A stretch of 64,000 nucleotides of DNA. Origin: Oidiodendron maius Zn (lineage: Eukaryota; Ascomycota; Leotiomycetes; Myxotrichaceae). The position numbers and the translations under genes were made by a program. The DNA lies in NCBI GenBank assembly GCA_000827325.1, contig KN832876.1:1488001-1552000 (forward strand). The letters run 5' to 3'. The notes beneath the pieces are model-generated. The model saw only the letters and a list, made by a program, of their open reading frames with translations, was not told the origin of the DNA and made no database searches. How positions within the stretch are numbered: position 1 is the stretch's first letter; every line of letters begins with the position of its first letter. Below are positions 1 to 12,345 of the stretch, piece after piece.

Positions 1-36
1 TCGTGACTACCCAATTAGAGTTTTGACGCTGATGCA

Positions 37-2558
37 GACAGTTCCATAATCGACAAATTGAATGCTTGACATTCGTGCCAACTGGCCCAGGATATGAGAA
101 TGTTGATCCGCTTCAGAGGATATGTTCTACAACTGGTTCCCAGGCCGGCGCAAGCTTTGTGGATGGGGACACTTATATCGAAGTGAATTACCGATATCAT
201 CATACTCACCTTTGGAGGTAAGCGTCCACAAGTGTCTATTGCCATGGTGGTGCTGATGCGAGCCCCAATAGAAATCTTGGCATCCTCATTGCCTTCATCA
301 TATTTGGCCTGTTTGTCTACCTTGCTTCCACCGAGTATATTTCCGCCAAGAAATCCAAAGGCGAAGTGCTTCTTTTTAGACGTGGCCGCGTACCAGATTT
401 GGGACCAAAACCCGACGAGGAAAGTAACATCGAAGATCGTCCCAACGCTGAGCTAGTTTTATCTAGAGAAAGGACAGTGCCTGAAGCTCCTCCAAGCATA
501 CAGAAACAGACCGCTGTATTCCACTGGTCAAGCGTGAATTTCGACATCAAAATTAAAGGCGAGGCACGCAGATTATTAGATGATGTGGACGGGTGGGTAA
601 AGCCGGGGACATTGACGGCTCTTATGGTTCGTATACCCAAGATCTCGTGAACTCGCTGGTATTGACGTATGTATGCAGGGCGTTTCAGGAGCGGGAAAGA
701 CGACTCTTCTCGATGTGCTCGCTAGCCGAACAACAATTGGTGTGGTGACTGGTGAGATGCTAGTGGATGGTCAACAGAGAGATACCGGCTTCCAGAGGAA
801 GACTGGCTATGTCCAACAACAGGATCTCCATTTGGCAACTTCGACCGTCAGGGAAGCTCTGAGTTTTAGCGCCGTCTTGCGACAGCCAGCTGCTACTCCA
901 TACGCCGAGAAACTTGCTTACGTTGATGAAATCATCAAAGTGTTGGAGATGGAATCTTATGCTGATGCTGTTGTTGGCGTACCAGGCGAAGGTCTCAATG
1001 TCGAGCAACGCAAACGGCTCACAATAGGTGTGGAGATGGCTGCCAAGCCGGATCTTCTTCTTTTCCTTGACGAGCCCACATCTGGTCTCGATAGTCAAAC
1101 CGCCTGGTCGATTTGCACACTTCTCCGGAAACTTGTGGATAACGGCCAGGCCATTCTGTGTACTATTCACCAACCTTCTGCTATCCTCTTTCAGGAGTTC
1201 GACCGCTTGCTTTTCCTCGCCAGTGGTGGCAAGACCGTATACTTTGGTGAGATTGGCGAGAACTCGAAAACTCTTACCGACTACTTTGAGCGCAATGGTT
1301 CACGGAAGTTCCTGCCAGAAGAGAATCCTGCTGAAGTTATGCTCGAGGTTATCGGGGCTGCTCCTGGTTCCGAAACGACAATCGACTGGCCGCAGGTGTG
1401 GCGAGACTCGGAAGAGCGACGAGCTATCAAAGCAACCCTCGCTGAGATGAAAGAAAAGCTTCCTCAAACCACTGTTGTTCAAGACGATCCGGCATCACTA
1501 TTTGAGTACGCTGCGCCATTTTACCTTCAGTTGTGGGTTGTGGTCGTTCGAGTTTTCCAGCAGTACTGGCGGACACCTTCCTATCTGTACTCCAAGACTG
1601 TTCTCTGCACAGCAGTTGGTCTCTTTATTGGATTCTCTTTCTGGAGGTCACCCACTTCTATCCAGGGGATGACGGATCAGCTTTTCTCCATCTTTATGCT
1701 TATCACTATCTTCGGCAATTTAACACAGCAGATCATGCCTCACTTTGTTACCCAGAGAGCTCTTTACGAAGCCCGCGAACGAGCCTCGAAGACCTATTCT
1801 TGGCAGGTCTTTATCCTCTCGAATATTGCTGTTGAGATTCCCTGGAATTCCCTTATGGCTGTTATCATGTTCTTTTCCTGGTATTATCCGATTGGCCTGT
1901 ATCGAAATGCAGAACCTACCGATACGGTTACGGAGCGGAGTGGCCTTATGTTCCTGTTTATCTGGGCCTTCTTGCTCTTCACCTCGACCTTTACCGACCT
2001 TGTCGTCGCTGGTATTGAAACTGCAGAGACTGCAGGAAACGTCGCCCAACTCCTGTTCTCACTAACCCTGATCTTCTGCGGGTGAGTCTTTCTCCCTTCC
2101 TTCCCGTGGTAATAGCATTCTGACGACAGCGCAGTGTTCTTGCCTCTCCTTCCACAATGCCAAGATTCTGGATTTTCATGTATCGTATCTCCCCGTTCAC
2201 CTATTTAGTCAGCGGCATGATGTCGACCGGTCTTGCAAATACCAAAGTCGTGTGTGCGGACATTGAATATCTTCACTTCAACCCTCCGCCCGGCGAGACC
2301 TGCCAGTCCTACCTGAACAGCTATATAGATATAGCAGGCGGCTACCTCAAGGCGGGGACTGAGAATTCCACAAGCCAATGCGATTTCTGCACCCTCGCTG
2401 ATACCAACGTATTTTTGGCGGGCGTGAACTCTTACTACGACCAGAGGTGGAATGACTTCGCTTACCTATGGGCGTTCATCATCTTCAATATATTTGGCGC
2501 GATCGGGATGTACTGGTTAGTTAGAGTGCCAAAGAAGCCCAAGCAAAAGAAGGAGTAG
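37..2558 (+). CDS. PDR-type (ABCG) ABC transporter, C-terminal half, 5' end outside window
   Basis: Plasma-membrane ATP-driven efflux pump of the pleiotropic drug resistance family; 786 residues of the C-terminal half are in the window. Exons read as 37-217, 272-626, 679-2081 and 2135-2558; introns of 52-54 bases with GT-AG ends restore one frame, and an upstream intron ends at 36. In order: extracellular loop with GPGYENV, last helix of the first membrane domain, the linker [11 protein letters not shown] typical of PDR pumps, second nucleotide-binding domain (Walker [13 protein letters not shown], signature [12 protein letters not shown], Walker [15 protein letters not shown]-loop TIHQPSA), then the second membrane domain with the cysteine-rich last outer loop and a Lys-rich tail. 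The asymmetric NBD2 motifs are those expected in this family. Substrate cannot be told; azoles and plant toxins are common for relatives. Confidence 0.95.
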
Positions 2559-5500
2559 ATTTTAATCTCTCGCTTCGAACCGTTTTACTGCCGTTTAATT
2601 TACGAACTTTTGTAAGATATCCTCAGCTGGAGCTCACGCATAGCGCTTCAAGCAACGCTACAGATTTTTGTGCATACTTAGAACAGGAACTGGTCAGAAC
2701 CCAGTTGCTATTTATATACATAGGATCCCCTTATGAGAAGTTACCAAATATTAGATTTCATTTCACTGTCTCCATCTATCTAATTCTGTCTAAGTGATCT
2801 GCACTCATGATATATAGACCAGATAAAACCCAACTTCCACCTTCGTCGCAGGCTATCCCAGACCCTCAAAAACCGAATGGACTCTAAAGCGAGCTAATTA
2901 TATATATAAGGAGAAGCGAGATTCCGGGACCCTGATATACTATACTACATCAAAGTTCTCTAGTTTAGACTACTGAATTCTGCGAATTTCCTCGCTGTTC
3001 TACGCAGCCTCAACCGCTCGCTAAACACACTTACCACTCACATGCTCATGTCGACTTCCCAAGTGCTTACCTGAAATCTGCTCCCCTCTCACCTCCGACG
3101 CACGAGCAAGCTTTGAGATAACCCACGAGGATCAACACGGGCAGGGTATGGTTGAACACGACTCACGCCGCGACTGCCGAGTAAGTAGTTGGCATCACAG
3201 CTTGATTGGCGGCGGCATAATCACTGTCCTAGATATTGAAGTCAATTAGTATGTTTCCAAATTGAAAAGCCAATGATAAAGGATACAAGTCTAGTGTATT
3301 CATACATCCAAGAAAGGCATTATTCGACGATCACTGCTCGTCTAAATAGGTTCTAAAGCGACGGCTCTCGTGAAAACTGCGAATGTGGAAAAGGTATAAT
3401 CATGAAAGGAAGACTTGATAGTGTTTAGGGGGATCTGGCAATGCTCCTTACCTCTTGTCTAGTTTGCCCAATCTAAGTTCTGCTAGATAGTCAATCACTT
3501 GCAGAGAATTGTGCAAAGGACTGACGCAAAAATGCTTCAGCTTGCAGAACGATATCAGGCGATTATCCCAGACGTCGACGATAATTACCATTATATATGT
3601 CCACAGGACGTCCTGGGCTCGAAGAGTTCGTTGTATATGTACGCTTTGCTCAGCATGGTTCTAAAAAGTTAGCGCAGTTTCGATGAGCATTGTATAGCGT
3701 ACTCACAATTTATCCTTACCTTACCACGCTATTAACTTTTAACTGCAAAGGAGCCATTCCAGATGCCGCCAGTAAGCTTACGATAAAGTGTACCGGGATC
3801 AAGAGAAGTGAAGAGTCGAGGGTGATAGATAATCTCTATGGGCTGGAGTGGTGCAAATATAGTTTGCAAGAATAAGAGCTGATGGAAGAACTTATAGGAA
3901 AAATTTCTCTAGGATTTGCGAAGGCTATTAAGCGAAGTGTATTAACTAAGTACACGTGCAACTTGGCCAGGATTGCTCACGTGACAATATGATAACTAGC
4001 CGAACTTCATGGGTTGGCAGGCTATTCGGCATCCCCCAGTATGGCAGAACTACTATAGCACAGAGATCGGATGGATCAATTGGATGATATAGGCAACAGA
4101 CCAACGTGTCCAAAAAGGATGCTGTTATTGAGAAGTCTGTAGATTACATGAAGTACCCCGTTTGGGGTAGTGAATTCAGCGGCTTCCGGGTGCAGTTTTA
4201 CGCGGTTGAATCCCCTGAATAATACTCGCCACACTCGAGTATACAGACTCCATTTGCCTCTTTGGTACTCTCCGGCACTGGACGTGACGCATTCTGCATC
4301 GGTTCGAATCGAACGAGGTAAGAGGTGCGGGATATATCCCAAATGAAACGATTTTCCAGTTTGAGGAAGAATGTTGTAAGAATGGGACTGGCCACTCAGA
4401 CAGCGCTGTTTCAACATGAAGAAATGCAGAAAAAGTCATGCGCCCGTGAGGGCGTCATCATCGCCATATTTTTTGGGAGTTTTCAGGGAGGTCGCGGGAA
4501 ATTGGGATCTTACCGGTCGGCCATGGCTTCACTTTTGTCTTGTTCATGCGTTTGTTAAAAGCCTACGAAGTATGCATACATAGAGGCACTCTCATAGTTT
4601 GGTATAATGAGTAAGGTTTACTTGATGATGTGTATGATACATCATTAGACTAGGAGGTTATAATTTGAGAGGGCATTAGAGCCATGGTGGGGAGATGAGA
4701 GTGGTAGGAAATGGATGGCGAGAAGGAGAATTATTACCACCTAAGCACTGATTTTCTGAATCGAAGAAGCTATCGGAAGAGAGTAAATAGCCAATTCTCT
4801 CCAATGGAGGATACATGGGTATATGGTGAATGAGAATATTTAATGGGGGATAACGGAATATATGAAAGACACTTGAGGCACACATATGGACACACTTAGG
4901 AGATACTCTGGGGCTTGAAGGAGAGCAATTCAACACCCAGTTCATACTATTATGAGAGGTACAAGACGATTGTAACCGCAGCCGAGGGACTTTCAGCGAT
5001 TCTCCTGATGTTTTATGAAACAGAGCTTGTTTCCTACCTCATATTATTCCCTTCCTATAATACAATAATCATTCATGAGACATAGGTCCTTGAGTGGTTT
5101 GTCTCATGCCTTGGAATCATGCTGGCTCGACCCACAATTCACTGCTGGCCACTAAAGACCTGAGTATCGCCGAGATAGAAAAACTAATATTCAGTTGAGA
5201 TCTAAATTGTCGCACCACCAGCCGTGATATTCAACGTTCTTGCGTTGTTGAGGACCTCAGTCAAGACAAGGCAGGTGCTCACGTGCCCCCGCCGATGGGG
5301 TCCCATGCAATCGGAGCAAGTCGGAAGTCCGGGAGAGAGTTTATGAGTACCCAAGGCAAAGGAACTGGACCCTGACAAGAACGTCTTGCCGTTTCTCAAG
5401 ACAAGATCATTGTCAAACCGCTGCTCAGAAGTCGCCAGCGGTCATGATATGTCGAATTTGGGACGGATTAATTTCTGTGTACAGTGTTGAGGGTTTTGTC

Positions 5501-6687
5501 GGTAGATCTGCTCTTATCGTCGGCTTATCGTCGTCCTATGCGACGGACTTTGGCTCATGACGACAAGAACTACCCCGCATTTATGCACCCTGCAAGTACC
5601 ACGAAGTATCACAAGTACCTGATATATAGTAGAGGATACATATACTTGACTATGAATAACGTGATAATATAGGTACCGATACATAAACTAAAGTACCCAC
5701 AATGAAATCAACAGATCCTCCGTTTGGACCGTGCTTCAGACATGCCGTCGTTCAGCAATAGAGATCAGAGGACAGCCTAGTTGAAGGCGGCGTAGTAGAC
5801 TTCTCGGTGTCATAGATCGGTCTCCTCTATGAGCGCGGGCAGACTGGACTCTCACCAAGCTCTCGGACTGGAGTCGCGTGCTGGTGGACATCCGTAGTAT
5901 AGCAACGTAAGGCAGGATCGACTTGAGGACAAGAATGTGACCTCTGGGAAATGAAAGCCTACCTGCTCGCCATATCTCCAGGCCCCCCATAACCTATGGA
6001 ACCTATGGGTTGACAGAATCCCTCAATCAGTCGCCTGGTGTGCCTGAACCCCGCTCTTACCATATCCCAAGTTCTTCCGATCCCCAATCATTGCTCGCGG
6101 AAGGGCTTGCCTCCCTTGGGGATAACACAGCATCCCATCCAGACCAGGTACGGCACGGCGCCCTCTCTCCAACATCTTCAGTGAAGCCTCCTCCATCTCG
6201 GCTTTAGCACCCCCTTCGCGACCTCCGACTGTGATCGCAACACGGCTGTGTTCCGATATTATCACGGCGGGCCCGTCTAACCGCTGACGTACATCGCATC
6301 ATCCCACCCAAACGTCCGCGGACGAGAACCTCGGGTAGACAGGGCCGGCGCGCTGTGCTGTCCGTACGACGTCTGTAAGTGAGCCTCAATTACATTATTA
6401 CCAATTTCCAAGGCGTTCTGTGATTTGATGTCCGACTTCGACCAGCTTGGTCTCTTCATACCCTACTACCGGAGTACCGGTGGCATGGTGTTATCAATGG
6501 CTAGCAAATCACATCCCAAGCAATATTTATCCTCAAGTCAGCAACTCGAGTGAATAGTTCATACGCCCGATTATTTCCGATGAAAGCCAGCCAAGGCTAA
6601 CTGTTAAAGCTGTGTGGGTTCTAGCTTCCAAGCTGATCTGCTCTGGCCTGATATACCTCTTCCCTCCTCAGCATCCTCATAGCAGAC
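2559..6687. other. Intergenic, 4.1 kb without recognisable gene
   Basis: Open frames here are short (under about 115 codons), overlap each other on both strands and show no family motif. No RIP-like TA enrichment and no tandem or inverted repeat of note was seen. It holds the 3' flank of the ABC pump and the promoter of the mitochondrial carrier. Confidence 0.5.
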
Positions 6688-7767
6688 ATGTCCAACCCAA
6701 TCAAGCAAGCTGCCGAGGCAGCGCGAAACAAGACTTCAGGAGCAATGGAATCGACCAAACGCTTTGCAGATTCCGCGAAAGCGGATTCTGGCGTAGCAAA
6801 AAACGACTTCCTCCATACGCCGTTCATGCGAGCCGCTCTACCATTTATAAATGGAGGAGCTGCTGGTATGGTGGCCACGACGGTCATCCAGCCTGTTGAC
6901 ATGATAAAGGTTCGCCTCCAGCTGGCTGGGCAGGGTGCTCGGACCGGTCCTAAACCAACTCCACTATCTGTGACGAGAGAAATATTGGCGTCCGGCAAAG
7001 TGTTGGATTTATATACTGGTTTGTCTGCAGGCCTCTTACGGCAAGCTGTGTATACAACCGCGCGATTGGGCTTCTTCGACACTTTTATGGGGACCCTCAC
7101 AAAGCGTGCTAAGGAGAGCGGGAATAAAATCGGATTTGCTGAACGCGCTGGCGCTGGATTATCCGCTGGTGGTCTGGCTGCGATGATCGGGAATCCTGCA
7201 GATTTAGCTCTCATTCGGATGCAATCCGATGGCCTCAAACCTATTGCAGAGCGGAAGAACTACAAGTCGGTCTTCGACGCTTTAGCAAGCATAACCAAAT
7301 CCGAGGGTGTTTTGGCATTATGGGCTGGCGCGGCGCCAACCGTTGTACGAGCCATGGCATTGAATTTCGGACAGCTAGCTTTCTTCTCAGAAGCAAAGCA
7401 ACAGCTGAAGGATACTTCATTGAGTCCAAGAGCGCAAACCCTGACAGCTAGTGCTATAGCCGGATTTTTTGCCTCATTCTTCAGCTTGCCATTCGATTTC
7501 GTGAAGACTAGATTGCAGAAGCAACAAAAAGCACCGGACGGAACTTTCCCATACAAAGGCATGGCTGATTGCTTTAAAAAGGTTGCCAGGGAAGAGGGTG
7601 TTTTGCGCTTTTATCGGGGATTTAGCACTTATTATGTTAGAATCGCCCCTCATGCGTAAGTTTGTCCCTGAGTTTCCTATGTCAAGCTGCTTGTCTTCGT
7701 TGCTGATGTTCGAAATAGTATGATAACTTTAATTGTTGCCGACTATCTTGGATTTATCACAAAGTAG
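6688..7767 (+). CDS. Mitochondrial carrier, 2-oxoglutarate/malate type
   Basis: Inner-membrane solute carrier (SLC25 family), likely exchanging 2-oxoglutarate and malate. Exons 6688-7655 and 7719-7767 (63-base intron) give 338 residues. Three repeats each carry the Px[DE]xx[RK] signature: QPVDMIKVR near residue 68, NPADLALIRM near 169 and LPFDFVKTR near 267. The second repeat, with ALIRMQSDG, is the form seen in oxoglutarate carriers (SLC25A11) rather than ATP/ADP or phosphate carriers. The roughly 45-residue N-terminal extension is Ala/Lys/Ser-rich and could aid import. The last exon is tiny (YLGFITK end). The gene is convergent with TRM7, 309 bases between stops. The dicarboxylate carrier is the main alternative assignment. 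Confidence 0.88.
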
Positions 7768-8076
7768 TAGCCGGTGCATTGATGCATAACTGGGAAGGAA
7801 ATTTGGACTGACACTGGCAATTCGTGGACAGAACCAGAGGAAGGAGTTGAAAGTCTTTGCTCGTCATTTGTTGGATAGATGTTGCTGAGGCGGCATTGTG
7901 AAGTTTGAACACAGGGTTAGCTGCATCAACTATACCTGCCATACCCTCAATTGAATAGTCAATCCTTGCAGACAATCAGTCTTATACGAATAAGCCAACA
8001 CCGCCCAGTTCGCATACTGATATTCCTGGAACCAAATGCCAAGCTATGCATGCCATCCAAATAATTGTACATCTCT
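7768..8076. other. Convergent 3' intergenic spacer
   Basis: Spacer between the stop codons of the carrier and TRM7. It must hold both polyadenylation regions; nothing else is visible. Confidence 0.5.
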
Positions 8077-9333
8077 TCACCCCAGAGAAGTTTTTCCATA
8101 AGCGCCACCCGCAGCTTTTCTCATCTCGAGAGCGCGCCTATAGGGGGGAGCAGTTGGTGGCTGCACAGGTTCAAGCGTGATCCGATCTTTTGGTAGGTGA
8201 TATGAAGCATCCGCATCAAATGCAGATAGATCCCCGCAAGCTAGGAAAGGTGCAATCCATCTACCCTTCTGACGATCGCTAGCTTCAGTATCGGGTAGAG
8301 TTACCTCGACGATACCAGGAGCAGACTGTGTTGGTAGTGTAGTAACAGGGCTCATAGACCATGTTCCCGTTTCTGGATCTTGTAAACATGTAGACGTTAC
8401 GATGGGCATTTGCCGTGCCATCATCTTCGCCATCTTATCCAGTCTATCTCCGACACCCATCGGTTCCTCAAGACTGGCTTTGAATCCATCTATTGGGGAG
8501 AAGTTGAGGCATACAATGAATGCCTCGACACTACTGGCCCTACTCGATCTCGGCTTTGCAACAATCACCCTCTCGAAGAATATCTTAAGCTGTGCAAATA
8601 GCAAATCAATGTTTCTGCCTCTGAATATCTTTGCTACAAACTTTCCACCAGGCCGAAGCACACATAGGGCAAGATTTAATGCCGCGAAAAGGAGTTGTGA
8701 CTGCACGTAAATGTCGAGGTCATGCAACCCAGTAACATCGGGTGCACCGTCTGAAAGGACGAGGTCCACAGGGTGAGATGCTTGTTGAGACTGCGAGGAA
8801 GGATCATAGGTGGGGTCAAGTGCACGGAGGAGGAGGGGTATCGTTGCCGGGTGCGTGATATCTGCCCGGAGAGTTGTGATGCCATCGAGGGGGCTCATGG
8901 GCTGAAGATCAATCGCGACGATCTTGACGTCCTTGCGAGGATTTAATTTGGGAATCTCGATTTCCCCTTGCTGGCCCTGTTGTAATTCCTCTGCGGAAGG
9001 CTCAATTCCATATATCTTAAGCCATAATTGTCTTGTCTTTTCTTGCTTGTCCTCCCATGCTGTCCGTCCAAATTTCTCCCCCTTGATCAAGACTCGAGAC
9101 AGGACTTGGCTCCAGCTTCCTGGTGCGGCGCAAAGATCGACAACACGGGTAACGCCGGCGAAGAGATCGAACTCTAGAATAGCAGTTAAGGTAAAGTTCC
9201 TTTCGAGTAATTGATAAATTTAGTCGTTACCTTCATCTAACTGCAGAAGTTTGAAAGCACTTCTCGCTCTCCATCCTTGCTCCTTTGCAAGCCTGTAATA
9301 TGCATCTCGTTTATCTTTCGAAGACTTTCCCAT
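8077..9333 (-). CDS. TRM7: tRNA 2'-O-methyltransferase TRM7 (FtsJ family)
   Basis: Methylates ribose of nucleotides 32 and 34 in the anticodon loop of certain tRNAs, with S-adenosylmethionine as donor, in the cytoplasm. Exons 9333-9231 and 9173-8077 join across a 57-base intron (399 residues). Visible: the lysine-rich start [23 protein letters not shown] site [14 protein letters not shown], catalytic Asp in [11 protein letters not shown], Lys in GGKFVAKIF and the last catalytic Glu in SSVEAFIVC, so the K-D-K-E set is complete. It is longer than yeast Trm7 (about 310) because of an inserted loop and a C-terminal extension, which is common in filamentous fungi. Divergent from MAK5 with 213 bases between start codons. 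Confidence 0.93.
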
Positions 9334-9546
9334 TTCGACGAGGACTTGTTGTCATAAGTTTAAAGCATTTGGGTTGGTAGCCGAAGGTAGTTAGCTTGTG
9401 CGAGGCTGCGATAGATTTTTGTGGTTGCTAGGCGAGGCTGAAAAGGCGCTAAAAGTTTTGCACAAAAGCCGGTGGTGAATCGACAAGTCCAGATGCGACA
9501 TTGAGCTTTTGAAGCATTGTTTCTGAGTCGCTTTCTCAGTTTCATA
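9334..9546. promoter_or_regulatory. Shared divergent promoter TRM7/MAK5
   Basis: Only 213 bases separate the start codons of TRM7 (minus) and MAK5 (plus), so both transcription starts must lie here. Both products act in RNA maturation, which suggests co-regulation (inference). No named motif is claimed. Confidence 0.55.
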
Positions 9547-11847
9547 ATGTCCCCAAACGATAAAAAACGATCCCGGCCCGCCTCGAGCTTAAGCCAGAGG
9601 TCTAAAAAGCGCCAAAGAACAGAACGTGCACCCCGCACCGTACCCAAACGGCCTGTCAATCTCGATGGTCTTCCATGGAGCGAGGTGCAGCTGCCGGATA
9701 TGTTTGAGGATGCAGAAGGGTTCTTTGGACTAGAAGAGATAGAGGGTATTGATGTCGTGCGCGATGGAGATACCGTTAAGTTTGTACGAATTATGGGGAT
9801 ATCTTGAGTTTGCAGGCAAAATGCTGACACCTCTAGATGTCTGCTACTATTGAAACGCCCAAACACGATGATGAGTTCCAAGGTTTTCCCGATGATGATA
9901 TGACTGAATCCGAAAACGAGTTCCGGGCTGTCATTACGAAGCCGATAAAAGCTACGAAAGAAAAGGGGTCTAAAAAAGAAGGGGCAAAGAAACAGACTTC
10001 AAAACCTGATGAAATGATAGCCTCAAGCGACTTGAAGACAAATTTATTCGAAGCTCTTCTAGAAGATACTGCAGAAGGCGAAGCAGATGTCTCCGCATGG
10101 TCAAAACTGAACCTGTCGCCCATTACCCTCTCTGCTTTATCGAAGTTAGGATTCGCTAGACCAACTCCCATACAATCAGCGGCCATACCAGAGATCCTTG
10201 CGGGGCATGATATTATAGGAAAAGCATCTACGGGGTCAGGAAAGACGTTGGCATTTGGTATACCCATAGTGGAAAGCTGGCTTGAAGTATATGAGGAACT
10301 TGATGACAAAGAGAATTTGACTGTGCGGCAGCCTACGGCTCTGATAATGTCACCTACCAGAGAGTTGGCCCATCAATTGATGGGGCATATAAAAGCATTA
10401 TGCTCTGGAATGCCAAATTCTCCCTACGTTGCTGCTGTTACTGGTGGCTTGTCCGTTCAAAAGCAGCAAAGACAACTAGCAAAGGCCGACATCGTCATCG
10501 GCACTCCTGGTCGTCTTTGGGAAGTTATTAGCTCAGCCACAGCTCTGTCCGGCTCGTTTAAAAATATTAAGTTCTTGGTAATTGATGAGGCAGACAGGTT
10601 ACTTTCCGAGGGCCACTTCAAGGACGCGGAAGAGATCCTAAATAGCCTAGACCGTCAGCAAGATATTAGCGAAGACGGCGACTTAGCATACCGAATTTCA
10701 ACCCGACAAACTCTAGTCTTCTCAGCTACTTTCCATAAGGGGCTACAACAAAAGCTTGCTGGGAAGGGCAAGCAGGGACTAATGGATGGTGCTGAGTCTA
10801 TGGAGTATCTTCTAAAGAAGCTTAACTTTCGTGAGGATAGGCCAAAGTTCGTTGATGTAAATCCAATCTCTCAAATGGCAGAGCGGTTAAAGGAGGGCAT
10901 GGTCGAATGCGGGGGTACTGAAAAGGTATGAACGTATTACAAAATTTCAAATCTGACATGCTAATAAAGTTCAGGATTTGTATCTCTATGCCCTACTCCT
11001 CTACCATCCAAATCAACGCACTCTCATTTTTACGAACTCAATACACTCTGTCAGGCGTTTAACGCCATTCTTACAGAATCTCAGCCTCCCGGCAGTCGCC
11101 TTGCACTCTCAAATGGCACAAAAAGCCCGGATGCGATCCTTAGAGCAATTCTCCTCGCCAACTTCAACAGGGTCGATCCTTGTCGCTACAGATGTTGCAG
11201 CCCGAGGACTAGATGTTGGGGGGGTCCAACTTGTGGTTCATTATCATCTTCCTCGAACTGCGGATATGTATGTACATCGGTCGGGGCGAACAGCTCGTGC
11301 AGAAGCCTCAGGTTCAAGTATATTGCTGTGCGCCCCAGAGGAAGTCGTAGGCATGAGGCGACTTGTCGCTAAAGTTCACACAAAAAACGCCATTGTAGGA
11401 GGAGGGAATAAATCCCAGTACTACATGAGGTCGTTGGATTTAGACCGCAAAGTCATTGCGAGGTTGAAGCCCCGAGTTACACTGGCAAAGAAGATCGCAG
11501 ACAGCGCCTTGGCCAAAGAGAAGAAAGGCCGCGACGATGATTGGATAAAGACTGCAGCAGAGGAACTTGGCGTCGACTACGACAGTGAGGAGTTTGAGGC
11601 TGCAGGCGGTGGACGGAAGGGGAGGGGAGCGGGGAGGAAGATGAAAGAGAAAGAAGCCCGGGCTCTGACAAAAGGCGAACTGGGTAGCCTACGGGCAGAA
11701 TTGAAGAGCTTGCTAGCTCAACGTGTCAATGTTGGGGTTAGTGAGAGGTACTTGACGGCGGGAACTATGGACATCAATGAGTTACTGAAGGGGGGGAAAG
11801 GAGAATTCCTAGGCAGGGTAGACGGGATAGGTATGGATGATATCTAA
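9547..11847 (+). CDS. MAK5: ATP-dependent RNA helicase MAK5 (DDX24 type)
   Basis: Nucleolar DEAD-box helicase for 60S subunit assembly. Exons 9547-9783, 9837-10925 and 10975-11847 (introns of 53 and 49 bases) give 732 residues. The N-terminus is basic, followed by the family element LPWSEVQLPDMF and EGFFGLEEIEG. Helicase motifs in order: Q motif FARPTPIQSA, motif I ASTGSGKT, PTRELAHQL, TPGRL, motif II VIDEADRLL, motif III SATF, and C-terminal RGLDVGGVQ and HRSGRTAR. The large insert after SATF (KGLQQKLAGKGKQG onward) is typical of Mak5. An in-frame ATG at 9517 would add ten residues; the one at 9547 was chosen because MSPNDKKR matches the usual basic start. Confidence 0.93.
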
Positions 11848-12345
11848 AGCAGCTAGTATCAAAGAGAAAGTGCAAGCCTATTCTGTCAGTACATTCAATC
11901 CCTCTTGTGTCACGCTCCTGGTCAACAGATATTTTGAGCAATACTGGTTCTTCATTTGGTTCTGCACCTACCAACATGGGAGGTAGGGGTAAAATATCTG
12001 AGTTCAGCAACTCGATCGGAGGATCAAAGTGTTTAATTCGGAATTACAAGAGCTCATAAAATCATAGGTATTCATTGATGGTACTATTACATTTATAATT
12101 TATAAGGATAGAAAATGCCTTGGAGTTGAGTAACTTGGGCCTTTCCTTTTGCCCTGGTGTTTTTGACGTTGGGTGCCTCGAGGTGTCGCTCGGCAAGCTC
12201 AGCATCACATGAAGACGCGCTCCCGCGTAGCTGCCAACGCGTAATTGAGAACTTGCCAACGGTGTCAACGTTGCCAAACAACCTCCAACAACCCGCCATT
12301 GACCCACCAACGCCTACCCAAGACAACATATTTATTCTATAAAGC
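11848..12345. other. Intergenic spacer, MAK5 to orphan gene
   Basis: About 500 bases holding the MAK5 3' flank and the promoter of the next gene. No other feature seen. Confidence 0.4.

Noticed and set aside
4290-4320. GGTTCGAATC, like a tRNA B box
   Set aside because: Stem positions do not pair and no cloverleaf can be drawn.
4076-4439. Minus-strand frames of 65-113 codons
   Set aside because: Three overlapping phases, no motif, no conserved-looking composition; treated as chance frames.
9837-10931. MAK5 starting at the ATG at 9837
   Set aside because: The upstream exon 9547-9783 carries the Mak5 N-terminal element and joins in phase through a 53-base intron, so 9837 is internal.
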